DNA of 64,000 bases from Christensenellaceae bacterium (lineage in GTDB: Bacteria > Bacillota > Clostridia > Christensenellales > UBA1750): positions 1 through 64,000 of the forward strand of contig JAITGM010000041.1 of NCBI GenBank assembly GCA_031280685.1, in the 5' to 3' direction. Each line of letters begins with the position of its first letter. Position 1 is the first letter of the stretch. The notes below the pieces were generated by a model that saw only the letters and a list, made by a program, of their open reading frames with translations, had not been told where the DNA came from and did not search any database. Positions 16,931 to 25,445 of this stretch are shown here, one piece after another. The translations under genes were made by a program, and so were the position numbers.

Positions 16931-19417
16931 TCATGCCGCGGCCGCCTCTCCTGGCTTGGTCGTGAGAAGATCGTAGATTTCGCCTTTTGGAAAGCGGTCC
17001 ACGAATGGGATGATGACCGAACCGTAGATCAGCAGCCCTTCGCCCGCATTGCTATGCGTAACGTAGGAAAGCTGGTGCGGGCTGATCCCAAGCTGTTTGG
17101 CGATGAACTGCCGGTCACCCGGCGCCTGGTTCAAAAGATACACGAAATCGCTGTTTTCAAAGATGTTTTCAATCTCCCTCGAAGCCAGCAAATCCTTGAC
17201 ATTTTGGGTCAAACCGCTCGGAATCCCGCCCCATTTGCGGAAGCGTTTCCAGATTTCGACTGTATAGGACGCGGTTTGCTCCTCTTTTAGCAGTAGATGC
17301 ATCTCGTCGATATAGAACCAGGTGTTTTTCCGCGCGGCGCGGTTGATGGTCACGCGGTTCCACACCGCGTCCTGCAAGATGAGCATGGCGATTTTCTTCA
17401 AGCCCTTGCCAAGCTCCTTTATATCGAAGCAGATGAGCCGCGAGTCCGCCTTGATGTTGGTTCTGTGATTGAACACGTTGAGAGAGCCGGTGACGTAAAT
17501 CTCCAGAGAGGTGGCAAGCCGCTGCGCATCCGCTTCCGGCTGGGCGCGAAGCAGGTCGTACAAATCGCCCAATATGGGCATCCGCTCCGGCGAAGGGTTG
17601 GCGAGGTAGTCCCGGTACACCAGCCTCGTGCATCGGTCGATGATGGTTTTTTCCACCGGCGCAAGCCCTTCCTTGCCGCCCACGATGAGCTCGCACAGGG
17701 ACAAGATGAAATCGCTCTTCAAGGTCAGCGGGTCCTCTTCGTCGCTGTAATCGGGGTTGATATCGAGCGGGTTCAGGTAATGGCTGGACGTGGGCGAGAG
17801 CTTGACTACCTGCCCGCCGAGCCGGGAGATCAGTGGATGATATTCCCCTTCGGGATCTGACACGACCACATCATCCTCGGTCATCAGGAACACATTGACG
17901 ATCTCCCGCTTGGCGCTAAAAGATTTGCCGGAGCCGGGAGTGCCCAGGAACAGGCCGTTCGGCGCCTTCAACTGTTTGCGGTCGGCCATGATGATGTTGT
18001 TCGACAAGGGGTTCAGGCCGTAATACAGTGCTTCGCCGTCCTGAAACAATTCGCAGGTGGTAAAGGGCACGAAGATGGCGGTGGAAGAAGTGGTCAGCCC
18101 GCGCTGTATTTCTACCTGGTTGATGCCCAGCGGCAGCGAGGACATAAGGCCCTGCTCCTGCTGGAAGTCCAGGCGTTTCATGGCGCAATTGAACTTCTGC
18201 GCCACGCCAGCGGCGGCAAACACATCGTTGTCCAGCTTGCGCCGCTTCTTCGCCGTGTTCATCACCAGCATGGTGACAAGGAACATGCGTTCATTCCGGG
18301 ACTGCAAATCATCCAGCAGTGCGGCGGCTTCCTTGCCGTAAACAAGCAGGTCCGCAGGCAAAACATCCATGTCATACCCCGACCTCACGGCCTTCTTCTG
18401 CTCCTCGATTTTCATCTTATCAAGGTCGGAAAGTTTGCGTTTTACCGTCTTGATTGCTTCCGCCTGGTCGATGGATTGGATGTGCAGGTTCAATGTGACG
18501 GTGGTGTCCAGATCGAGGAACTCCGCCAGCATGCGGTCGGTGAGTTCTGGCGCCAGTATCTGTATGAAGCTGGCCGCGCCGTAGTGTTCGCCGATACGGA
18601 AATATTTGCCGTCGCGGAAATCGAAGGACGCGGGCGCGATGAAATCCTTTGTCCCCAGGCCGGTTTTAACCACATCGTTCCACTCAAAGCGCATCTTCTG
18701 CTGGCCGTCCGGGTGGAACTGCCCGTGCAGGATTGCAAGCCGCTCCACGCCGGTCAGCGGGCGGGACGATACCCCCAGAGTCTTGAAATTGTTCAGGATA
18801 TCCATCTCCACGCGCTCCAGCCGGGGCTTTGCTTCCTTTAGGGAATCCGCCTCGATGCCGAAGGTGATGTATTTTTCCCGCACAAGCCCGTTGCGGCCTT
18901 TGGCAAGCTGGTTTTTGAGCATTTCCGCATATTCTGTGCGGATGCTGTCAAACTCGTCCTCCTGCTGCGGGATTTCAATGGAGCGTTCAAAGTCGCGGAT
19001 GTTGGCCCTCTTATTAATGAAGGTAAGCTGAACGCGGATGCTGCTGTCGAAGTAGTTCAGGAAATCGCAGTAGCCCTCAAAAATGGCGCTCTTGCTCTCG
19101 TTTTCGGCCAACTGGTAGTTGATATCGTCAAAAGCCACCGTCTTGGTGTAAAGTTTATCCGTCACCCGGCAGATGCCGTCCCGGTGCATTTCCTTGTACG
19201 GAATGGACTGCTGCGCGGTCTGCGGAGCATCAGCGCGACCGAACAGGCGCGTCTTTACGGAATTTGCGCCGCCTTTTTTATCGGCAGCGGCGGGCTTTGT
19301 CTTCGGCATGGCCTTCAAATCAGCCTTGTTTTCTTTTGCCTGCCGCACGTTTGCCTGCAGGCGCTGTTGCTGCCGTTTTTGCTGTTGATTTTGCAATTGC
19401 TTTCGCCTCCTTGTCAA
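16931..19417 (-). CDS. VirB4-family conjugation ATPase
   Basis: GLFLGTPGSGKSFSAKREIVNVF Walker A; TWFYIDEMHLLL Walker B. Confidence 0.93.
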   Translation of the reverse strand: MTRRRKQLQNQQQKRQQQRLQANVRQAKENKADLKAMPKTKPAAADKKGGANSVKTRLFGRADAPQTAQQSIPYKEMHRDGICRVTDKLYTKTVAFDDINYQLAENESKSAIFEGYCDFLNYFDSSIRVQLTFINKRANIRDFERSIEIPQQEDEFDSIRTEYAEMLKNQLAKGRNGLVREKYITFGIEADSLKEAKPRLERVEMDILNNFKTLGVSSRPLTGVERLAILHGQFHPDGQQKMRFEWNDVVKTGLGTKDFIAPASFDFRDGKYFRIGEHYGAASFIQILAPELTDRMLAEFLDLDTTVTLNLHIQSIDQAEAIKTVKRKLSDLDKMKIEEQKKAVRSGYDMDVLPADLLVYGKEAAALLDDLQSRNERMFLVTMLVMNTAKKRRKLDNDVFAAAGVAQKFNCAMKRLDFQQEQGLMSSLPLGINQVEIQRGLTTSSTAIFVPFTTCELFQDGEALYYGLNPLSNNIIMADRKQLKAPNGLFLGTPGSGKSFSAKREIVNVFLMTEDDVVVSDPEGEYHPLISRLGGQVVKLSPTSSHYLNPLDINPDYSDEEDPLTLKSDFILSLCELIVGGKEGLAPVEKTIIDRCTRLVYRDYLANPSPERMPILGDLYDLLRAQPEADAQRLATSLEIYVTGSLNVFNHRTNIKADSRLICFDIKELGKGLKKIAMLILQDAVWNRVTINRAARKNTWFYIDEMHLLLKEEQTASYTVEIWKRFRKWGGIPSGLTQNVKDLLASREIENIFENSDFVYLLNQAPGDRQFIAKQLGISPHQLSYVTHSNAGEGLLIYGSVIIPFVDRFPKGEIYDLLTTKPGEAAAA

Positions 19418-19727
19418 GGTATAGGTAGAGGTTTTTCGTCCTGTACGGGCGCGCGCCCGGCCACAGCTTAAAGCGCAGGAAATTCCTCAAGATTTTTTCG
19501 GCGGGCTGCCCGTCGCGCTCGTACATCGCAAAGAAGAACATGGGCAGCATGGAGCCGATCATAAAGATCACCGCCGCGCTGTTCCCGACCGCTCCTTTGG
19601 TGAGGAAGTAGACGGGGATGCCGACTGCGGCGGCGAGAGAGAAGCAAATGAGTTGGCGTTTGGTCAGGTTCAACGCCACTTTGGTCTTCACTTTCGTGAG
19701 GTCTTTGGGTACATTGACATAGGCCAT
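19320..19727 (-). CDS. PrgI family protein (VirB3-like)
   Basis: MAYVNVPKDLTKVKTKVALNLTKRQLICFSLAAAVGIPVYFL. Confidence 0.9.
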   Translation of the reverse strand: MAYVNVPKDLTKVKTKVALNLTKRQLICFSLAAAVGIPVYFLTKGAVGNSAAVIFMIGSMLPMFFFAMYERDGQPAEKILRNFLRFKLWPGARPYRTKNLYLYLDKEAKAIAKSTAKTAATAPAGKRAAGKRKQG

Positions 19728-21967
19728 CAGGCAGCCTCCTTTCGGGGGTCATGGGTGATATGCTGCGCATCCGCTATCTCCTGCGCGATGCCGCAGAGGA
19801 TATATGCGACGCAGGGTACGGCGACGGAGTTGCCCAGCATCTGGTAACGGCGGGTATCACTGATTTCCTTGCCGTCGTGCCCCAACGCCGTCCAACCGAC
19901 AGGATATCCTTGCAATTTTTCGCATTCCGTGGGAGTCAGGCGGCGCACAATGTAGCCGGTGCGTACAGGGTTTTGGTAGTTGAGCGAGTACCCCGGCTTG
20001 TTCTTCGCCTGCAACGTGCCGGACATATCGCCAACCTCTTTGTAGTTGCGGCAATCCACCGCCGCTACCGCGTGATGGTCACCCGCCGTCATGGTGGGAG
20101 CCGGGTCGCCGGGCTTGCCAACACCCAAGCCGTTGCCCGCACCGTCGCCGTTGCGGGTGGGTCCGCCGCCCTTGTGCCGGGTCGCCCGGTCGTGGATGGG
20201 GATGGGCAGCGGTGAAGCCACCGCTGGTGTATCGGTCGCCGTCAGGGTAAAGGATATGTTCTCTTTAACGCCGCTGCCCCGCGGCCCGTTGTGATCCTGC
20301 CGGCCGATCATGTTGCCCTGCATGGCGTATGCAACGCACAAGTCCGGCTCGGACGCCATACCAGCAGGCCGGGAAAGCCCCGCGCCCGATGCGCAGAGGG
20401 TGCCGCTGACGAGCGGATGCGCCTCCACCACATGCGGGTTGCCCCCGGCACACAGCGTGGGCTGCACCTCTTTCATGCTGGTACGGTTTTCCTTGCTGGT
20501 AATCTGCTGTAAGTCAAAGCCGCAGGCGATGAGCGGAGCGTTGCGGGCACTGGCGTTGCCGGTGGTGGTGAGCGAATACGCGGTATTCGATGTGTTTACG
20601 TTTCCGTCCTGGCTCTGGTGAACGCCCACGGCGCAGGGAGTGAACAGGTACTGGTCGTTGCCGGTGGCAAGCGTGCCGCTGATTTCCGTTTGTAGCAGAG
20701 GCCCTTTGCCGCCACCCTCGCAGCCTTCTCGGACACGCATGGTAACGGCGGGCATTTCCATAGCGACAACATTGGGCCCGCGATCCGCACAGGGGCTTCC
20801 ATCGCCCCGCGCCGTCAGTGTCCGCGCGGTCTCCGGCTCACAGATAAAGGGCTGCTCATGCTGGCAGGTCAGTGTGCCCGCCAGTTCCTCCGTAATCCCG
20901 GCGTGCGCCTGGCTGGATGCCGCGCAGAACACGGTGGGCCTGCCGCCCTCTTTCAGCGTGGGCGCGGTTTCCGGCTCATATCCGATGCCTCGTGCTTTTG
21001 CTCCGGCATTGGCGCAGAACCCGGCTGTGAACACAAGCCCCGCAGGATTGCGCCCACCGCCGCCATCCGCGCCCGCCAGTGTGGGCGAAGTGCCGTCCTC
21101 CGTAAACACCCGCGACTGCTGGGTGTCCCAGGGAGTCAGGCATTGGGGGTTTTTAGCGATAAAGGTCTGCTGCTTCATGCCCGGCTGCGCGCACAGCGCC
21201 GCCGAAACATCGTGCAGGTCGCGTACCTCGTCGCGCTGATTACACGCGAACGCTATATTTGCGTCTGCATCTCCAGCGCCTCTTTGAGCATCGGCGGCAG
21301 TTGTTTGCCGCGCTTCGCCGCCCGGCGCAGGATGCCCTCGCAGGCTTTCTTCGACAAATAGTACCTCTCCGGCGCGTCCGCCTGTAAAATCGCAGATAAG
21401 AAAGACTCTGCGCCTTCGCTGTGGGACTCCGAAATGTTGGGCGTTAAGCACCCGCCAAGCGAGGTCAACGCCTGCGCTTCGCACCATTCCGGCGTTTGCC
21501 CATCGTCCAGATTCAGGAACTGGAACTTCGGTTTTTGTGAACGCCTCAAGCACGGACTTAAAGTCAAGGCCGCCCGCGCTGGACAGGGCGCCGGGGACAT
21601 TTTCCCACAGCGCAAATCGTGGATATTTTCCATTGGTCGCTTCCCTCATTTCGTCTATGATCCTGACCGCCTCTGAAAACAGGGCGCTTCGCTCATCCGC
21701 AAGACCCAAACGCCGCCCCGCGGTCGATAACCCCTGGCAGGGTGAGCCGAAGGTGATGACGTCCACTGGCGGCAGCTTCGCGCCATGTAACTGTGTGATA
21801 TCGCCAACGTGTTCCATCCGCGGCAGGTGCCGCATGGTGACCGACACCGCCTGGGGCAATATCTCGCTTGCCCACAGCGGCTCTATTCCATAAAAAAGAC
21901 CGGCATAGGGGAAGCCCCCTATGCCGTCAAACAAACTCCCAAGCGTTGCCTGGTATTCCGTATTCAT
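19727..21967 (-). CDS. DNA (cytosine-5)-methyltransferase with large repetitive insertion
   Basis: GSLFDGIGGFPYAG, FGSPCQGLS, ENVPG, HFGVPQRRRRVFL, LTPTECEKLQGYP, LGNSVAVP; RBS AAGGAGG upstream of ATG at 21967. Confidence 0.92.
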   Translation of the reverse strand: MNTEYQATLGSLFDGIGGFPYAGLFYGIEPLWASEILPQAVSVTMRHLPRMEHVGDITQLHGAKLPPVDVITFGSPCQGLSTAGRRLGLADERSALFSEAVRIIDEMREATNGKYPRFALWENVPGALSSAGGLDFKSVLEAFTKTEVPVPESGRWANAGMVRSAGVDLAWRVLNAQHFGVPQRRRRVFLICDFTGGRAGEVLFVEESLRGHPAPGGEARQTTAADAQRGAGDADANIAFACNQRDEVRDLHDVSAALCAQPGMKQQTFIAKNPQCLTPWDTQQSRVFTEDGTSPTLAGADGGGGRNPAGLVFTAGFCANAGAKARGIGYEPETAPTLKEGGRPTVFCAASSQAHAGITEELAGTLTCQHEQPFICEPETARTLTARGDGSPCADRGPNVVAMEMPAVTMRVREGCEGGGKGPLLQTEISGTLATGNDQYLFTPCAVGVHQSQDGNVNTSNTAYSLTTTGNASARNAPLIACGFDLQQITSKENRTSMKEVQPTLCAGGNPHVVEAHPLVSGTLCASGAGLSRPAGMASEPDLCVAYAMQGNMIGRQDHNGPRGSGVKENISFTLTATDTPAVASPLPIPIHDRATRHKGGGPTRNGDGAGNGLGVGKPGDPAPTMTAGDHHAVAAVDCRNYKEVGDMSGTLQAKNKPGYSLNYQNPVRTGYIVRRLTPTECEKLQGYPVGWTALGHDGKEISDTRRYQMLGNSVAVPCVAYILCGIAQEIADAQHITHDPRKEAA
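21253..21633 (-). other. Overlapping alternative-frame ORF inside the methyltransferase gene
   Basis: ESFLSAILQADAPERYYLSKKACEGILRRAAKRGKQLPPMLKEALEMQTQI*; looks like a motif seen in gut-phage/ICE proteins. Confidence 0.45.
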
Positions 21968-21995
21968 ATATTCAGATGCCTCCTTCCCGGCATGC

Positions 21996-22486
21996 CTAAA
22001 GTTCAGGCTCCCGGTTCTTTTTGGGCGCGGACTTGCGCGCAGCGGTTTCCTGCCTGGGCTCCCGCAGTTTTTCACCACGGATTCCTTTTCACGCACAGGC
22101 GCGCGGACGGTAAACACATCAAGGTAGCCGCCCACCATTTTTCCCAGCACCCGGAAGTCCTGGTCGGTGGGCGTATAGCTGTACCAGTCGCTCTTGCCGT
22201 TGTATGTCCAGATGTGCGGGACGCCGCCATTTGTGGATGAATCATACTTTTTGCCCCACACATCGCTGAAGCGGAAAAGTAGGTTATCCACCTCGCCCTC
22301 CGAGCGGTTCAGGATCGTGGCTTTAATGGCAACATAATGGTCGGCGTGCCCCAGCGTGACAAACTGGAGTTTTACCCGGTTGTCCGCGCCCAAATCGCCA
22401 TAGCAGGCGCGGCCGGCGAACACCGGGTCAGATATCCCATCGCATGCCGCCGTCAATCTGCGCAGTTGTTGTTCAAAAGTGTTCAT
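21996..22486 (-). pseudogene. Small ICE protein carrying the shared C-terminal tail, frameshifted at 22068-22072
   Basis: adding one base to the T5 (A5 on coding strand) run restores ..REKESVVKKLREPRQETAARKSAPKKNREPEL*. Confidence 0.65.
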
Positions 22487-22501
22487 GCCATATCCTCCCG
22501 C

Positions 22502-23776
22502 CTAAAGCTCCGGCTCATGGGATTTGCCGGTGGTGTCCTTGTGGGGCGCGGGGTTGTTTTTTGCGTCCTCCCGCGCATGACGAATCGTATCCATCACGGA
22601 TGTTTTTTCCGTGGCCTTTGCCACAGCGGTGGGCGTATGCGGGGCGTCTGCTTTCAGGTAATCGCCGTGCGAAGCGCGATCGGTGAGAATATCCTGCACC
22701 ACGCTGTCCATCGGAACCAGCCCATCCATCGTACCCGGCCACTGGTTTGCCACCACCGCCAGGGGATGCTTGAACGAGAGCAGGTATTCCACCTCGCCCT
22801 CCCTGAACTCGTAGCCGCTTTTCAGGTAATCCCGCGCTGCGTACTGCGCGGCGATTTCCTCCGCCATGCCGATGATCTCCCGCTTGTCGGCAGACATGAG
22901 GCTCTCGCAGTATTCAGAGAGATTGCTGTCCAGCCGTTGAAAAAGCTCCCGTTTTTGCGTTTCATCCACGGAAGTGTCGGGCACGAGGGGATAACCGCCC
23001 TGAAGCGCATCCTGTCGGTCGAAGATGGCCCACATGATATCCGAGCGGTCGTCCGTGCCACTCATCTCGAACGCATCGGCCACCACCGAAAGCGGGTTTT
23101 GGAATTGCAGTAGGTACTCCAGTTCCGATGTATGGAAATTGTGTATTTCCGACAGATAGTAGTGGGCGCCCGTGACCGCCGCGATTTCCGAGGTCATGCC
23201 GGTGATATCCAAATCGAACTCAGCGGAGCGCAGGGTATCAAAGTAGACGGTCAGGTTTTCATCCAGCCGCCCGATAAGCTGAACACGAAGGGCGGCGGTG
23301 GCCGCGTCATCGTAGATGTCCGGCTCGTGCAGGGCTGCCTGGGCAGGGGTTTCACGAAGCCCGGCCTCCAACCTTGCCACATACGCGGCGGCGTTCCCGC
23401 CGCTGTCGAGGATAGCCTCCAATTCTTCCTGCCCGATGCCGGTGATGCGGTAGAGCATGTCCGTCTCCATAATGACGTCGTCCACATCAATGGGCGGCAT
23501 AATGCCCGGCGTGGTGGGCCGTCCGTACAATTCGCCCAGTTGCTGCTCTATTTCCCGAATCCGGTTCGCGGAATATTCGGCATCCATGAAATCGACATGG
23601 ATACTGTCGCCCGGATTGCCCGTTTCGGCGTCATGTTCGGGCGTCCCGGTCTTATTAATGGAAAGCACCCTGCCAACCATGAGCGCATAATCATCGTTCG
23701 GCGAAGCGATCACCAGATCGCCCGCCCTTATCTCACCGTTCAAACAATTGGTTACAATATCTGCCATAGCCGCCAC
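22502..23776 (-). CDS. ICE cargo protein with internal duplication and shared C-terminal tail
   Basis: two copies of RLDxNLxxY..xEIAA..YL..EVEYLLxFxxPLxVVA; ends KSHEPEL. Confidence 0.7.
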   Translation of the reverse strand: MAAMADIVTNCLNGEIRAGDLVIASPNDDYALMVGRVLSINKTGTPEHDAETGNPGDSIHVDFMDAEYSANRIREIEQQLGELYGRPTTPGIMPPIDVDDVIMETDMLYRITGIGQEELEAILDSGGNAAAYVARLEAGLRETPAQAALHEPDIYDDAATAALRVQLIGRLDENLTVYFDTLRSAEFDLDITGMTSEIAAVTGAHYYLSEIHNFHTSELEYLLQFQNPLSVVADAFEMSGTDDRSDIMWAIFDRQDALQGGYPLVPDTSVDETQKRELFQRLDSNLSEYCESLMSADKREIIGMAEEIAAQYAARDYLKSGYEFREGEVEYLLSFKHPLAVVANQWPGTMDGLVPMDSVVQDILTDRASHGDYLKADAPHTPTAVAKATEKTSVMDTIRHAREDAKNNPAPHKDTTGKSHEPEL

Positions 23777-24175
23777 CTACAGTTCCGGGTCGGACTTTTT
23801 GGGCGCGGCTTTCTCGCCCGTTTTCGCGGGCTGGGCTTTGGCCTCCTTCGCGCCCTCACGCAGCTTTTCGGTGGTGGATTCCTTTGCGGGAGCCGCTTTC
23901 TCCTTTTCAGCGGCATAGGCGCCCAGAATCGCCTCGTTCATCTGCTTACACAGTTCAGAGGTCACAGGAAAGCAGATGTCGCGGTACTGCCCCTCCTTGT
24001 CCTTCACCTGGGGCATCGCCACGAACGGCCCCTTGTCGCTGTTCACCACGCGGATGTTGTTCACCGCGAACATATCGTCGATGGTCACGCTGGCAAAGGC
24101 CACCACACTGCCTTTCGGCTCCGCGATGGGGTATGCCCGCACGTCCAGTTTTACGCCGGTTTCGGTATTACTCAT
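23777..24175 (-). CDS. SpoVG family protein with C-terminal tail
   Basis: LDVRAYPIAEPKGSVVAFASVTIDDMFAVNNIRVVNSDKGPFVAMPQ; ends KKSDPEL. Confidence 0.85.
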   Translation of the reverse strand: MSNTETGVKLDVRAYPIAEPKGSVVAFASVTIDDMFAVNNIRVVNSDKGPFVAMPQVKDKEGQYRDICFPVTSELCKQMNEAILGAYAAEKEKAAPAKESTTEKLREGAKEAKAQPAKTGEKAAPKKSDPEL

Positions 24176-24214
24176 AAAGATATCCTCCTCAAAAATAGGT
24201 TAATTGTTGTTGGG

Positions 24215-25084
24215 TCAGTGCGCTGAAAACACACTCTTGGCAAGGCTGCCGGTCTTAAATAATGTGAAGCAGAGCAGGACTGTATAGCCCGCCGTGCCCC
24301 AAAGCGCGCCGTGAACGCTATCCGCCGTTGGGATGCTTTGCACCAAAACTGCGTAGATCGCCACACAGACCATGATGAGAAATCCCTGGAACGCCAGTGC
24401 AAACAGGCCCTTCAAATAGTTGTTGCCGATCTGCCCCCACTCGCGGTTGACCATCGTGGCCATCGGGATGGGCGCAATGCTCACCGTGAGGTAAATCTCG
24501 ATCATGCGGCCGTAGATAATAATGAAGATGCAGATGGTCAGCGCGGCCATGCAAATGGAAAGGATGTTCGCTTCCAGCCACAGGCCAAGCAGTTCCCACA
24601 TGCCCATGCCCTCCAGCAGCGTCTGCAAATATGCGAGTGCGTCCGCGCCGCCAATTTCCATGCTGCCGGATATGACGCCCGCGCTGGAGTTGATGACGTT
24701 TTGCGCCAGCCCAAACACACCCATGACGATATCGAAGGTGTGTGTCAGGATGTAGACGGCAACGAAGGTCTTAAAAATCCACTTGAAGATATTGAAAGTG
24801 TCGAACTCATGCATATTGTTTTTTTCCACAATCATCTGTATGAGCTCGTAGCAGAGAATGAAGGTCAGGATCATCCCCGCGATGGGGATGATTGCCGTAT
24901 CAGACAGGGTGCGGATCATGGAAAAGACGCCGGAGTTCCAACCCTCCGGCGTCTGGCCGACATTCGTGGCAATCTCCATCACCTGTGTGTTGATGGAGTC
25001 ATACATCCCCGAAAACTGCCCCATGATCCCGTCAATCAGCCCCTGTTTGATCCAGTCAGTAAGCCAGCCAAACAGGAAATCCAT
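24215..25084 (-). CDS. VirB6/TrbL-like conjugal transfer membrane protein (CD1112-type)
   Basis: multi-TM, GRMIEIYLTVSIAPIPMATMVNREWGQIGNNYLK. Confidence 0.85.
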   Translation of the reverse strand: MDFLFGWLTDWIKQGLIDGIMGQFSGMYDSINTQVMEIATNVGQTPEGWNSGVFSMIRTLSDTAIIPIAGMILTFILCYELIQMIVEKNNMHEFDTFNIFKWIFKTFVAVYILTHTFDIVMGVFGLAQNVINSSAGVISGSMEIGGADALAYLQTLLEGMGMWELLGLWLEANILSICMAALTICIFIIIYGRMIEIYLTVSIAPIPMATMVNREWGQIGNNYLKGLFALAFQGFLIMVCVAIYAVLVQSIPTADSVHGALWGTAGYTVLLCFTLFKTGSLAKSVFSAH

Positions 25085-25103
25085 ACGCTATTCCTTTCCC
25101 GGC

Positions 25104-25319
25104 TTAACCGAACAGGCCGGAGAGCAGCGGTACCAGGTTCAAGCCGATGAGAACGATACCGCCCCCGGCCATAAGTTGCTTAATGCCCTGGCTTTTGGCC
25201 CCAGGGTTGTCGTTTCCATAGCCTTCCAAAAGGTTCACGACTCCCCAAACGGCGAGGCCCGCGCCCAGCGCGACGACCAGAATAGACAGGGTGTTGATGG
25301 CTTCTCCAAAGAAATCCAT
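25104..25319 (-). CDS. Maff2 family protein
   Basis: MDFFGEAINTLSILVVALGAGLAVWGVVNLLEGYGNDNPGAKSQGIKQLMAGGG. Confidence 0.92.
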   Translation of the reverse strand: MDFFGEAINTLSILVVALGAGLAVWGVVNLLEGYGNDNPGAKSQGIKQLMAGGGIVLIGLNLVPLLSGLFG

Positions 25320-25401
25320 AGTGCTTTTCCTCCTAAAAATGTTTTGATTTGTTTGCGGCGGGAACACGGCGGCGCACGCGTGCGGCGATGCCCCGAAAAA
25401 C

Positions 25402-25445
25402 GAAAAAAGCCCCCCGGCTCCCATCCATCAGGGAACCAGGGGGCT
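25402..25445 (-). terminator. Intrinsic terminator after virD4-like gene
   Basis: AGCCCCCTGGTTCCC..GGGAGCCGGGGGGCTTTTTT on minus strand. Confidence 0.8.

Noticed and set aside
19727-22486. A genuine 919 aa methyltransferase with novel N-terminal domain
   Set aside because: Frameshift correction and an internal RBS/ATG support two separate genes.
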